A DNA stretch of 64,000 nt from Rhizobium tibeticum (GTDB lineage Bacteria > Pseudomonadota > Alphaproteobacteria > Rhizobiales > Rhizobiaceae): positions 186,001 to 250,000 of the forward strand of contig NZ_FOCV01000004.1 of the NCBI RefSeq assembly GCF_900110205.1, written 5' to 3'. Each line of letters starts with the position of its first letter. Within the stretch, counting starts at the first letter, position 1. The notes under the pieces are model-generated. The model worked only from the letters and a program-made list of their open reading frames with translations, ran no database searches and was not told the DNA's origin. Below are positions 45,034-53,509 of this stretch, piece by piece. Made by a program: the position numbers and the translations under genes.

Positions 45034-47172
45034 ATGAATATTGCGACCCCCATTCACGCCAAATCCGCCAAGTCGAACCTCAGGCTCGGTCACACCGCCT
45101 GTCCGCACGACTGTCCCTCCACCTGCGCGCTGGAGGTGGAAATCAACGAGGACGGTCGCATCGGTCGTGTGCGCGGCGCAAACGACCATAGCTACACCTC
45201 AGGCGTCATCTGCGCGAAGGTTGCACGCTATGCCGAGCGTCTCTATCATCCCGACCGGCTGATGCACCCACTGCGCCGGACGGGCGCCAAGGGGGCAGGG
45301 CAGTGGCAGCAGATCTCCTGGGACGATGCGCTGGACGAAATCGCCGAAGCGTTCGTCAAAGCCGAAGCCAGGGACGGCAGCGAGGCGATCTGGCCCTATT
45401 ACTACGCCGGCACGATGGGCTGGGTGCAGCGCGACTCGATCGATCGCCTGCGTCACGCCAAGCGCTACTCCGGTTTCTTCTCGTCGATTTGCACCAATCC
45501 GGCCTGGACCGGCTTCACCATGGCGACGGGGACACTGCGCGGACCTGATCCCCGCGAGATGGGCCGCACCGATTGCGTCGTGATCTGGGGCACAAACGCA
45601 GTGTCCACGCAGGTCAACGTGATGACCCACGCCATCAAGTCCCGCAAGGAGCGCGGCGCCAAGATCGTTGCCATCGATATCTATGACAATCCGACGATGA
45701 AGCAGGCCGACATGGCGCTGATCGTCAAGCCGGGCACGGACGCGGCACTTGCCTGTGCGGCAATGCATGTCGCCTTCCGCGACGGCTACGCAGATCGCGA
45801 CTACATGGCCCAATATGCCGACGATCCAAGCGGCCTGGAAACGCATCTGAAAACCAAGACGCCGGAATGGGCTGCCGCCATCACTGGTCTGTCCGTCGAT
45901 GAGATCGAGGCCTTCGCACGGCTTCTAGGCACGACGAAGAAGACCTATTTCCGTCTTGGCTACGGCTTTACCCGCCAGCGCAACGGCGCGGTTGCCATGC
46001 ACGCAGCCGCCTCCATCGCCACCGTCCTGGGCTCCTGGCAATATGAGGGCGGCGGGGCCTTCCATTCGAACAGCGATATCTTCCGCATGAACAATGCGGA
46101 GTTGACTGGCAAGTCGATGAAGGATGCGGATATCCGCATGATCGACCAGTCGCAGATCGGCCGTGCGCTGACGGGCGATGCCGTGGCGCTGCGCCATCGC
46201 GGACCCGTAACAGCCATGCTGATCCAGAACACCAATCCTGTGAACATCGCCCCCGAGCAGCGGCTGGTCAAGCGCGGCTTTGCCCGCGACGATCTCTTCG
46301 TCGCTGTGCACGAGCAGTTCATGACGGAAACGGCCGAGATGGCCGATATCGTCATCCCGGCGACGATGTTCGTCGAGCATGACGACATCTATCGCGCCGG
46401 CGGCCAGAACCACATCCTCCTCGGTCCCAAGTTGGTCGAGCCGCCGCCGAGCGTGCGAACGAACCTGTTCGTGATCGAGGAGTTGGCAAAGCGTCTCGGC
46501 GTCGACGACCGCCCGGGCTTTGGCTTCACCGCACGCGAAATGGTCGATCGGGTTCTCGAAGCCAGCAACCTGCCAGGCTACGATCATTTCCTCGAGCACA
46601 AATGGTTCGATCGCCAGCCAGCTTTCGAGGACGCGCACTTCCTCAACGGATTCGCACATCCGGATAGTAAGTTCCATTTCCGGCCCGACTGGGTCAACGA
46701 TCCCGCACCGAACAAACCGCCTGCTGCCGTTGGTGCTCTCGGCCCGCACGAGCAACTGCCGCCGTTCCCGGATCAGGTGGACGTCATCGAAGTGGCGGAT
46801 GCCGAGCATCCGTTCCGCCTGGCGACGTCGCCGGCGCGCAACTTCCTGAATTCGAGCTTCTCGGAGACAAGGACTTCGCGCCAGAAGGAAGGACGACCGG
46901 AGCTGATGATGAATCCGGCTGATGCTGCCGCGGGCGGCATCGAGCATGGCGACCTGGTGCGGATCGGTAACAGCCGCGGCGACCTGCGCATCCACGTGCG
47001 CATCACCGACGAGGTTAAGCCGGGCGTACTGATCGCCGAAGGCCTCTGGCCGAATAAGGCGCATGTCGACGGTGAAGGCATCAACGTGCTGACCGGAGCC
47101 GACCCTGTCGCGCCATATGGCGGTGCGGCGATTCACGACAACAAGGTCTGGCTTCGCAGGGATGCCGCATGA
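45034..47172 (+). CDS. Molybdopterin (Mo-bisPGD) oxidoreductase with one [4Fe-4S] cluster
   Basis: The 712-residue protein has Cys23-x3-Cys27-x3-Cys31-x28-Cys60 (TACPHDCPSTC ... GVICAKV), the N-terminal [4Fe-4S] binding pattern of the DMSO reductase family. It continues with domains for the two pyranopterin cofactors (VVIWGTNAVST, NTNPVNIAPEQ) and the C-terminal beta-barrel (LVRIGNSRGDLRIHVRI). There is no signal peptide or twin-Arg motif, so it is cytosolic. Electron donor and substrate are unknown. The ATG at 45034 is preferred; in-frame codons from 44959 add an unrelated leader. Its stop overlaps the nudK start (ATGA). Confidence 0.85.
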   Translation: MNIATPIHAKSAKSNLRLGHTACPHDCPSTCALEVEINEDGRIGRVRGANDHSYTSGVICAKVARYAERLYHPDRLMHPLRRTGAKGAGQWQQISWDDALDEIAEAFVKAEARDGSEAIWPYYYAGTMGWVQRDSIDRLRHAKRYSGFFSSICTNPAWTGFTMATGTLRGPDPREMGRTDCVVIWGTNAVSTQVNVMTHAIKSRKERGAKIVAIDIYDNPTMKQADMALIVKPGTDAALACAAMHVAFRDGYADRDYMAQYADDPSGLETHLKTKTPEWAAAITGLSVDEIEAFARLLGTTKKTYFRLGYGFTRQRNGAVAMHAAASIATVLGSWQYEGGGAFHSNSDIFRMNNAELTGKSMKDADIRMIDQSQIGRALTGDAVALRHRGPVTAMLIQNTNPVNIAPEQRLVKRGFARDDLFVAVHEQFMTETAEMADIVIPATMFVEHDDIYRAGGQNHILLGPKLVEPPPSVRTNLFVIEELAKRLGVDDRPGFGFTAREMVDRVLEASNLPGYDHFLEHKWFDRQPAFEDAHFLNGFAHPDSKFHFRPDWVNDPAPNKPPAAVGALGPHEQLPPFPDQVDVIEVADAEHPFRLATSPARNFLNSSFSETRTSRQKEGRPELMMNPADAAAGGIEHGDLVRIGNSRGDLRIHVRITDEVKPGVLIAEGLWPNKAHVDGEGINVLTGADPVAPYGGAAIHDNKVWLRRDAA

Positions 47173-47762
47173 CGAAGTTCGAAAAGGCAAAAGTCGAGAT
47201 CGTCCACGAAAAGACGCTCTCGAACGGTTGGACACGCCTCAGCGGCTACCAGATCGACTACACGGATTCCGACGGCGAGACCCATAGGCTGAAGCGCGAG
47301 GTCTACCATCGTACGCCGGCAGCAACGATCCTGCTCTACGATCCCAAGCGGGACACGGTCGTGCTGGTCCGGCAGTTCCGGCTGCCAGTCTACCTTCACG
47401 ATGAGCCGGCGTGGATTATCGAGACGCCGGCGGGGCTGCTCGATGGCGACGAGCCGGAGACCGCGATTCGCCGGGAAGCCATGGAAGAGACCGGCTTCCG
47501 CGTCCGCGACGTGCGCTTCCTCTTCAAGGCTTACAGCTCGCCGGGCTCGAGCATGGAACTGCTGCATTTTTTCGCCGCATCGATCGATACGACCGATCGC
47601 GTATCGAACGGCGGTGGGCTTGCCGAGGAGCATGAGGACATCGAAGTTCTGCAAGTGCCGCTCGGCAAGGCGATAGCGATGGTCGAGCAGGGCGAGATCG
47701 CCGACGCAAAGACGATCATATTGCTGCAGTGGGCGATATTGAACCGCGAGTTGTTGAGCTAA
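47169..47762 (+). CDS. nudK: Nudix hydrolase, NudK-like GDP-mannose pyrophosphatase
   Basis: The 197-residue protein has a full Nudix box, G-x5-E-x7-REAMEETG (about residues 91-112), binding catalytic Mg. The protein aligns by eye along its length with E. coli NudK: LKREVYHRTPAATILLYDPKRDTVVLVRQFR, then SPGSSMELLHFF, GGGLAEEHEDIEVL and GEIADAKTIILLQW. NudK hydrolyses GDP-mannose and related sugars. It is coupled to the Mo-enzyme gene by an ATGA overlap, an unexpected partner. Its stop overlaps the toxin pseudogene stop by two bases. Confidence 0.88.
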   Translation: MTKFEKAKVEIVHEKTLSNGWTRLSGYQIDYTDSDGETHRLKREVYHRTPAATILLYDPKRDTVVLVRQFRLPVYLHDEPAWIIETPAGLLDGDEPETAIRREAMEETGFRVRDVRFLFKAYSSPGSSMELLHFFAASIDTTDRVSNGGGLAEEHEDIEVLQVPLGKAIAMVEQGEIADAKTIILLQWAILNRELLS

Positions 47763-48162
47763 AGCGAAATCGGCTGCAAATGTTCCGCCCCGGCAGCAAG
47801 CTTTAGCTTCGCGTCGATTACTGCGAGCGGTACAGCCTGTTTCAAAGCAAGAGCAAGATAGGCTGCATCATAGCCTGACAATTGATGCTTTCTCGCGAGC
47901 CTAATGATTGTTTGGTGATCATCGTCGAACATTGTTCGCAGGGCAAGCTTTCCAGGCGCACAAGACAGGCCAGAATATCCTCGCTGCCGATCCGGCGTTT
48001 GCGCTCAGCTACCAACAGAATATTGCGCATGTCATGCCAAGCGAGATCCGGCACAACGGCGTCATCGATCTCCAGGAGAGACAGGGCCGCTTCCGCCTCG
48101 ACATTTTCCTCGTCCGGTAGCAGCCCTGCGGCAGCGATGGACGCGTCGACGACAAACGGCAT
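47759..48162 (-). pseudogene. VapC-like PIN-domain toxin with a one-base frameshift
   Basis: Two frames together encode a normal 134-residue VapC. The first (48162 to about 47940) gives MPFVVDASIAAAGLLPDEEN through CLVRLESLP. After a one-base loss near 47938-47945 the next frame gives LRTMFDDDHQTIIRLARKHQ, then LSGYDAAYLALAL, AVPLAVIDAKLKLA and the end HLQPISL. PIN acidic residues are present (Asp6, then YDAAYL and VIDAKL), with Asp in WHDMRN where Glu is usual. The span of 404 bases is one short of a whole number of codons. Unshifted, the frame stops early with an unrelated tail. The start overlaps the antitoxin stop (TGATG). Confidence 0.82.
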
Positions 48163-48377
48163 CAGCTCCGCCCTTCGAGGCGCCATCGCCGAATTTCCGC
48201 CGCGCTCGCCGTGGCGCGTTCGGCGCGCTCGATACGAAGTAGACGGATAGCCTGGGCGCGCTCATTGCGGTCATCGATCTCGCTCAGCCGGGCAACAGGA
48301 ACGCTGCCGCGCGAAATCTCAATCTCCGGGCCGGCCTCGACTTGGGTTAGGAGTTCCGTGGTCCACCACATGACCAA
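48162..48377 (-). CDS. Antitoxin-like protein (Phd/VapB type), N-terminus possibly eroded
   Basis: The frame of up to 71 residues contains ELLTQVEAGPEIEISRGSVPVARL, the middle of Phd/YefM-type antitoxins, and an Arg-rich tail that would wrap the toxin. The residues before it (MVMWWTT) lack the usual antitoxin opening, and only a TTG (48377) or a later ATG (48371) is available. A plausible earlier start about 48403 is out of frame with a quick stop. The gene directly precedes and overlaps the toxin, as expected of a toxin-antitoxin pair, so a degraded module is likely. Confidence 0.65.
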   Translation of the reverse strand: MVMWWTTELLTQVEAGPEIEISRGSVPVARLSEIDDRNERAQAIRLLRIERAERATASAAEIRRWRLEGRS

Positions 48378-48457
48378 CTTGTCTTTGCGTTCACACCGAT
48401 GTCATGCTTCAGCGCTATGCGCTCCGCCTGTCATACTCACCCTCCCGGAGAAGACCC

Positions 48458-49621
48458 ATGTGGCTCAGCAACTTTACTCTTGTCCTTCCAGATGAGATCG
48501 TCAGCCACGGCTCGGTGCGCGTCGAGGACGGTGTGATTGCCGACGTTCGGCCGGAGCTGGTCGCCAACGCCGCTATCGATGGCGGCGGACGTCTGTTGAT
48601 GCCGGGCTTTGTCGATCTTCACGGCGACATGGTGGAGCGCGAGATTGCGCCGCGCCCGAATGCGCCGATGCCGATCGATTTCAGCATTCATGAACTGGAC
48701 AAGAAGCTTGCCGCGGCAGGTGTCACGACGGCCTTTGCGGCGGTCTCCTTCGCAACAGAGAGCGTTTATGGGCATGTCCGCTCGCTCGAGACCACCTCGG
48801 CCGTCATCGAGGGCATCAATCGGCTCAAGGACAACCTGCTGATCGATCACCGCGTTCATGCGCGCTACGAGATCACCAATCTCGGCGCCGCGCCGGCCCT
48901 GGAGAAGTTGCTCGATGCCAGTCATGTTGACATGGTTTCGCTGACCGACCACACGCCGGGGCAGGGGCAGTACAACAACATCGAAAGCTACATCCTGAGC
49001 ATTGCCGAACGCCGCGCCATTTCCGAGGAGATGGCCGCCGAGATGGTCACGAAGCGCATCGAGATGCGCAGCAATCCGGACATCGAGATCAAGCTGAAGC
49101 AAGTCGTCGATCTTGCCTTGAGACACAAGCTGTCGCTCGCCTCCCACGATGACGACAGTGCCGAGAAGGTCGCGCAGATGCACGATCTCGGCGTCACGAT
49201 CAGCGAATTTCCGGTGACGCTTCCCGCGGCTGAAGAGGCGCGTCGTCGTGGTCTATGGACGCTGATGGGTGCTCCGAATGCCCTGCGCGGACAATCGATG
49301 TCCGGCAATCTCAGCGCACTCGACGCCGCAGCCGCCGGCCTGCTGACGGTTATCGCCGCCGATTACCATCCCGCCGCCTTCGTGCCTGGCATCTTCAAGA
49401 TCGCCGATCGCACGAGCCTGCCCTATGCCGTCGCCATGGCGACGCGCAATGCTGCACGTTCGGCTGGTCTTCTGGATCGTGGCGAGATTACCGTCGGGCA
49501 GCAGGCGGATCTCGTGGTTGTCGAAGCTGGTGACGTGCACCGCATCCGCGCCACATTCCGCAAGGGCCGTTTCGTCTACAGCGATGGCACGCTGCACCAA
49601 CTGCGGGCGCTTGCTGCCTGA
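48458..49621 (+). CDS. phnM: Alpha-D-ribose 1-methylphosphonate 5-triphosphate diphosphatase PhnM
   Basis: PhnM removes pyrophosphate from ribose methylphosphonate triphosphate before C-P bond cleavage. The 387-residue amidohydrolase has MPGFVDLHGDMVEREIAPRPNAPMPI near the N-terminus, a metal-binding barrel (VHARYEI, SLTDHTPGQGQY, LASHDDDSAEKV) and NALRGQSMSGNLSA. GGAG lies 7 bp before the ATG at 48458. It stands alone; the rest of the C-P lyase operon is not in the window. A single perfect PHO heptad CTGTCAT lies at 48428-48434. Confidence 0.9.
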   Translation: MWLSNFTLVLPDEIVSHGSVRVEDGVIADVRPELVANAAIDGGGRLLMPGFVDLHGDMVEREIAPRPNAPMPIDFSIHELDKKLAAAGVTTAFAAVSFATESVYGHVRSLETTSAVIEGINRLKDNLLIDHRVHARYEITNLGAAPALEKLLDASHVDMVSLTDHTPGQGQYNNIESYILSIAERRAISEEMAAEMVTKRIEMRSNPDIEIKLKQVVDLALRHKLSLASHDDDSAEKVAQMHDLGVTISEFPVTLPAAEEARRRGLWTLMGAPNALRGQSMSGNLSALDAAAAGLLTVIAADYHPAAFVPGIFKIADRTSLPYAVAMATRNAARSAGLLDRGEITVGQQADLVVVEAGDVHRIRATFRKGRFVYSDGTLHQLRALAA

Positions 49622-49624
49622 GGC

Positions 49625-50299
49625 TCAGGCACCCTCGCCAATGAGGGAGATAACGCTGCTGCGTTCCGCCGGCGCTGCGGCAGCGTCGGTGCTGACGGCC
49701 TTGCCGCCCTCCATCTTCACCTTGCTCTCGGCCAAGAGCCGCAGCGCTTGCGGGTAGAGCTGGTGCTCGACGGTGAGCACGCGCGCTGCCAGGCTTTCGG
49801 CACTATCGCCTGAAAGGATCGGCACGGCGGCCTGGCCGATAACCGGTCCCTCATCCATGCCTTCGGTGACGAAGTGCACGGTGCAGCCGGCGATCCGCAT
49901 ACCGGCATCGATTGCCCGCTGATGGGTATGCAGGCCGGGGAAGAGCGGAAGCAGCGACGGGTGGATGTTGATCATCCGGCCCTCGTAACGCTGGATGAAC
50001 ACGCCGCTCAGCAGCCGCATGTATCCGGCAAGGCAGAGGATGTCGGGAGACAGCCGATCGAGCGCGGCAAAGATCGCCTCCTCGTGCGCTTCCTTGCTGG
50101 CGTAGTCCTTGCGAACGAAGGCGAATGACGGGATGCCCTCGGCTGCCGCCTTGGCAAGCCCGCCGGCATCGGCCTTGTCGGCGATGACGCCGACGATTTC
50201 TGCCGGATAGTCGGCAGCCTTGGCAGCGGCGACGAGCGCCATCATGTTGGAACCGCCGCCGGAGATGAAGACGACGGCGCGTTTGCGCGGCGTCGTCAT
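49625..50299 (-). CDS. purN: Phosphoribosylglycinamide formyltransferase PurN
   Basis: PurN transfers formyl from 10-formyl-tetrahydrofolate to GAR in purine synthesis. The 224-residue protein has [13 protein letters not shown] (substrate loop), the catalytic Asn/His segment [14 protein letters not shown] and the Asp in MDEGPVIGQ. Its start overlaps the purM stop (ATGA, 50296-50299). It ends four bases from the stop of convergent phnM. Confidence 0.96.
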   Translation of the reverse strand: MTTPRKRAVVFISGGGSNMMALVAAAKAADYPAEIVGVIADKADAGGLAKAAAEGIPSFAFVRKDYASKEAHEEAIFAALDRLSPDILCLAGYMRLLSGVFIQRYEGRMINIHPSLLPLFPGLHTHQRAIDAGMRIAGCTVHFVTEGMDEGPVIGQAAVPILSGDSAESLAARVLTVEHQLYPQALRLLAESKVKMEGGKAVSTDAAAAPAERSSVISLIGEGA

Positions 50300-51369
50300 A
50301 TGGCGAGCGTACCCTGGTAGAGCGTACCGGACGCACCCTCGGCACGGGTGATCATGCGGCCCAGCTTCACGACCGTCTCGCCTTCGCCTTCGAGGGCGGC
50401 GATAACGGTTGCGACGTTCTCAGCCGAAACGACCGCGATCATGCCGATCCCGCAGTTGAAGGTGCGCAGCATTTCGTTGGCCTCGACGCCGCCTGTCTTG
50501 GCGAGCCAGGAGAAGACCGGCGGAACCTTGACGGCCGCCAGATCGATCTCGGCTGCGAGGTGTTTCGGCAGAACACGAGGGATATTCTCCGGGAAACCGC
50601 CGCCGGTGATGTGCGCCAGTGCCTTGATGGCTTTCGTTTCGCGGATCGCCTTCAGGAGTGGCTTCACATAGATGCGTGTCGGCGTCAGCAGCGCTTCGCC
50701 GAGGCTCTTATCGTCTGCGAACGGAGCCGGCGCATCGAAGGCGAGGCCCGAAATCCCGACGATCTTGCGCACAAGCGAAAAACCGTTGGAGTGAACGCCC
50801 GAGGAAGCGAGGCCGAGGATCACGTCGCCTTCGGCAATGTCGCCGGAGGGCAGCAGCTGGCCGCGCTCGGCTGCACCGACGGCAAAGCCTGCAAGATCGT
50901 AGTCGCCGGAAGAATACATGCCCGGCATTTCAGCTGTCTCGCCGCCGATCAGCGCGCAGCCTGCGTCGCGGCAGCCAGCAGCAATGCCTTCGACGATCGC
51001 CGCGCCCTGGTCGGGGTCAAGCTTGCCCGTGGCAAAATAATCAAGGAAGAACAGCGGCTCAGCGCCCTGGACGACCAGATCGTTGACGCACATGGCGACG
51101 AGGTCGATGCCGACGGTGTCGTGATAATCGGCGTCGATTGCGATCTTCAGCTTGGTGCCGACGCCGTCATTGGCGGCAACAAGGACCGGATCCGTGAACC
51201 CTGCTGCCTTGAGGTCGAACAGGCCGCCGAAGCCGCCGATCTCGCCGTCTGCACCCGGGCGGCGCGTCGAGCGCACGGCGGGCTTGATCTTCTCCACCAG
51301 AAGGTTTCCGGCATCGATGTCGACGCCTGCGTCGCTATAGGTCAGGCCGTTTTTTCCAGACTGGCTCAT
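50296..51369 (-). CDS. purM: Phosphoribosylformylglycinamidine cyclo-ligase PurM
   Basis: PurM (AIR synthetase) closes the imidazole ring of purines using ATP. The 357-residue protein shows [53 protein letters not shown] and the C-terminal [16 protein letters not shown]. It is the promoter-proximal gene of purM-purN and is divergent from the perM-like-hdaA unit. Confidence 0.97.
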   Translation of the reverse strand: MSQSGKNGLTYSDAGVDIDAGNLLVEKIKPAVRSTRRPGADGEIGGFGGLFDLKAAGFTDPVLVAANDGVGTKLKIAIDADYHDTVGIDLVAMCVNDLVVQGAEPLFFLDYFATGKLDPDQGAAIVEGIAAGCRDAGCALIGGETAEMPGMYSSGDYDLAGFAVGAAERGQLLPSGDIAEGDVILGLASSGVHSNGFSLVRKIVGISGLAFDAPAPFADDKSLGEALLTPTRIYVKPLLKAIRETKAIKALAHITGGGFPENIPRVLPKHLAAEIDLAAVKVPPVFSWLAKTGGVEANEMLRTFNCGIGMIAVVSAENVATVIAALEGEGETVVKLGRMITRAEGASGTLYQGTLAI

Positions 51370-51614
51370 GCTGCTCTCCGATGGCTGTATTCGGGCGGGA
51401 AATGTCGCCGCCTCAATATGCGGGTCGCAATTGCATGACAGGGGCGTTTATGCAAGGGATTGCATGGAGAAAGCCCCAATTTCCCGCTCTTTTGACGCAG
51501 GTCATCTGGATTCTTAGCGGTGGGGTTGACCATTCTCTCACCCACATCCTATGTGCTCGAAGGTTGCATCGAGATGATGCGAAAAATCGAGACGGCCGAT
51601 CAGCGGGGAATGTG
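51370..51614. promoter_or_regulatory. purM / perM-like divergent promoter region
   Basis: No gene is seen in these 245 bp. The sequence has TTGCAT (51431-51436) and ATGCAA (51450-51455), a perfect 6-bp dyad with 13 bp between, and another TTGCAT at 51460-51465. These could be regulator sites for either gene; I recognise no specific box. Confidence 0.35.
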
Positions 51615-52736
51615 ATGCCACAGCAGATTAGCGGGGCAGGTCTGAAGCGCCAAGTCATCTTCTGGCTGGCCGTGCTCGCCTTCTTTATCGCCTTCCTTTT
51701 TGTCTTCAGCTCGATCCTGCTGCCATTTCTCGCGGGGATGGCGCTGGCCTATTTCCTCGATCCCATTGCTGACAGATTGGAGCGCCTCGGTCTTAGCCGC
51801 TTGATGGCAACGATCGTGATCTTGATCGCCTTCGTCGTCGTCATCGTCCTGGCCCTGATGATCCTGATACCGGTTTTGGCGAGCCAGTTCAGCGATTTTG
51901 CCGGTCGCCTGCCGGGCTACATCGATCAGTTGCAGACATTCATTACAAAGTCGCAGAATACCCTCATGCCGGACTGGGTGAGGAACCAACTCGGCACGAT
52001 CAAGAACAATTTCTCTGAAATCCTCTCGCAAGGATTCGGGCTACTGACAGGGCTTTTCGGTCAGGTCTGGAGCTCCGGCCTTGCCGTCGTCAACGTCATC
52101 TCGCTGATGATCGTCACGCCCGTTGTGGCGTTCTACATGCTGCTTGATTGGGACCGCATGATCGCCAAGGTCGATCAGTACATTCCGCGCGACTACGTGG
52201 CCAATGTCCACCAGATCATGCGGGAAATCGATCAGGCCATTGCCGGCTTCATTCGGGGGCAGGGTTCGCTCTGCCTGATCTTGGGCATCTGGTATGCCGT
52301 TGGCCTGTCGCTGGTCGGCTTGAACTTCGGTCTGCTGATCGGTCTGTTCGCGGGTATGATCAGCTTCATTCCCTATGTGGGCTCGCTGGTGGGTCTCATT
52401 CTTGCCGTCGGCGTTGCCATCGTCCAGTTCTGGCCCGATTACATCTGGGTCGGCGCGGTGCTTGCCGTCTTCTTCAGCGGTCAGTTCATGGAGGGCAACA
52501 TCCTGCAGCCGAAGCTGGTGGGACACAGCGTCGGGCTGCACCCTGTTTGGTTGATGTTTGCGCTCTTTGCCTTCGGCGCGTTGTTCGGCTTTGTTGGTCT
52601 GCTGGTTGCCGTGCCGGCGGCTGCCGCGGTCGGAGTGCTTGTCCGTTTTGCGCTTTCACGCTACCTTGAGAGCGATCTCTATGCCGGCGGGTCGAAGAAT
52701 GGCCAGGTCGGCAAGACAAAAGCTGACCCCAAATGA
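51615..52736 (+). CDS. AI-2E/PerM-family membrane protein
   Basis: The 373-residue protein has about eight membrane segments and the PerM/TqsA pattern: LLPFLAGMALAYFLDPIADRLERLGLSR near the N-terminus, a long amphipathic middle part (about 80-150), and GLLIGLFAGMISFIPYVGSLVGLI plus MEGNILQPKLVGHSVGLHPVWLMFAL at the end. Members transport small molecules or ions; the substrate here is unknown. The ATG at 51615 is chosen; the upstream open frame is not hydrophobic or family-like. It overlaps hdaA (ATGA), the usual alphaproteobacterial pairing. Confidence 0.87.
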   Translation: MPQQISGAGLKRQVIFWLAVLAFFIAFLFVFSSILLPFLAGMALAYFLDPIADRLERLGLSRLMATIVILIAFVVVIVLALMILIPVLASQFSDFAGRLPGYIDQLQTFITKSQNTLMPDWVRNQLGTIKNNFSEILSQGFGLLTGLFGQVWSSGLAVVNVISLMIVTPVVAFYMLLDWDRMIAKVDQYIPRDYVANVHQIMREIDQAIAGFIRGQGSLCLILGIWYAVGLSLVGLNFGLLIGLFAGMISFIPYVGSLVGLILAVGVAIVQFWPDYIWVGAVLAVFFSGQFMEGNILQPKLVGHSVGLHPVWLMFALFAFGALFGFVGLLVAVPAAAAVGVLVRFALSRYLESDLYAGGSKNGQVGKTKADPK

Positions 52737-53446
52737 CTGATGTGAAAAACGCTGGTCCAAGGCGCAATGCTGTCGAACAGCTTCCCTTGGCATTTTCGCA
52801 CGATGCAGCAACGGGGCGCGACGACCTGTTGATCTCCGCACGGCTCGCAGCGGCCGTGTCGATCGTCGATGCCTGGCCGCATTGGCCTTCGAGCGTCGTC
52901 ATCCTCGCCGGGCCTGTCGGCTCCGGAAAATCGCATCTGGCGAACATCTGGAAAGATCATAGCGGCGCCGTCGCAATCTATCCGAAGGCGGGCGCCAACG
53001 CGGCCGTCGATGCCGCCAATGGTCCGGTGCTGTTCGAGGATGTCGACCGACGTGGCTTCGACGACAACGAACTTTTCCATGTGATCAACAGCGTGCGGGA
53101 AAACGGTCACAGTCTTCTGATGACAAGCCGCCTATGGCCGATGTCCTGGCCGGTAGAACTGCCCGATCTGCGCTCGCGCCTGAAGGCGGCGACGGTCGTC
53201 GAGATCGGCGAGCCGGACGAGGAACTGCTGTCAAAGGTCATTGTAAAGCTGTTTGCAGACCGCCAGATTTATATTGATGACAAACTGGTGCTCTATATCG
53301 TTAATCGGATGGAACGGTCGCTGAATGCGGCCCAGACGATCGTGGACAGCTTGGACCGGCTTGCCCTTTCTCGAGGCACGAAGATTACCCGAACTCTTGC
53401 CGCTGAAGTGTTGAATGAATTGGGTAATTCGGAACCGGAAGATTGA
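52733..53446 (+). CDS. hdaA: DnaA-related regulator HdaA (Hda homologue)
   Basis: HdaA promotes ATP hydrolysis by DnaA together with the loaded sliding clamp and so prevents re-initiation. The 237-residue protein has an N-terminal clamp-binding motif QLPLAF (residues 16-21), an AAA+ Walker A GPVGSGKSH, a Walker B-like VLFEDVDR and TSRLWPMSW near the sensor. It lacks the DnaA DNA-binding domain. It overlaps the membrane protein gene by ATGA. The PHO box of ppk begins at the first base after its stop codon. Confidence 0.9.
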   Translation: MTDVKNAGPRRNAVEQLPLAFSHDAATGRDDLLISARLAAAVSIVDAWPHWPSSVVILAGPVGSGKSHLANIWKDHSGAVAIYPKAGANAAVDAANGPVLFEDVDRRGFDDNELFHVINSVRENGHSLLMTSRLWPMSWPVELPDLRSRLKAATVVEIGEPDEELLSKVIVKLFADRQIYIDDKLVLYIVNRMERSLNAAQTIVDSLDRLALSRGTKITRTLAAEVLNELGNSEPED

Positions 53447-53478
53447 CTGTCACAGTTCTGTCGTGAAACTGATATAAT
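53447..53478 (+). promoter_or_regulatory. PHO box and -10 promoter of ppk-ppx
   Basis: CTGTCAC (53447-53453), AGTT and CTGTCGT (53458-53464) match the rhizobial PHO box CTGTCAT-N4-CTGTCAT at 12 of 14 positions. TATAAT at 53473-53478 follows 8 bp later, about where PhoB-dependent promoters place the -10 (the box replacing the -35). The ppk ATG is 31 bp beyond. PhoB control of ppk is inferred from this match. Confidence 0.75.
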
Positions 53479-53509
53479 TCGCTTGGCGAATGAAACGGGA
53501 CAATCAGAC

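Noticed and set aside
45005..45035. GGTTGCCGGTTCGAAT, resembling a tRNA T-arm
   Set aside because: No acceptor stem, anticodon arm or CCA-proximal pairing can be built around it.
45925..47235. Open frame of 436 codons opposite the molybdopterin oxidoreductase
   Set aside because: Arg/His-rich composition without motifs, fully opposite a well-supported gene; typical antisense frame of codon-biased high-GC DNA.
48399..48434. ATGTCAT and CTGTCAT upstream of phnM read as one PHO box
   Set aside because: The two heptads start 29 bp apart instead of 11 or a multiple of it; only the single CTGTCAT at 48428-48434 is a good half-site.
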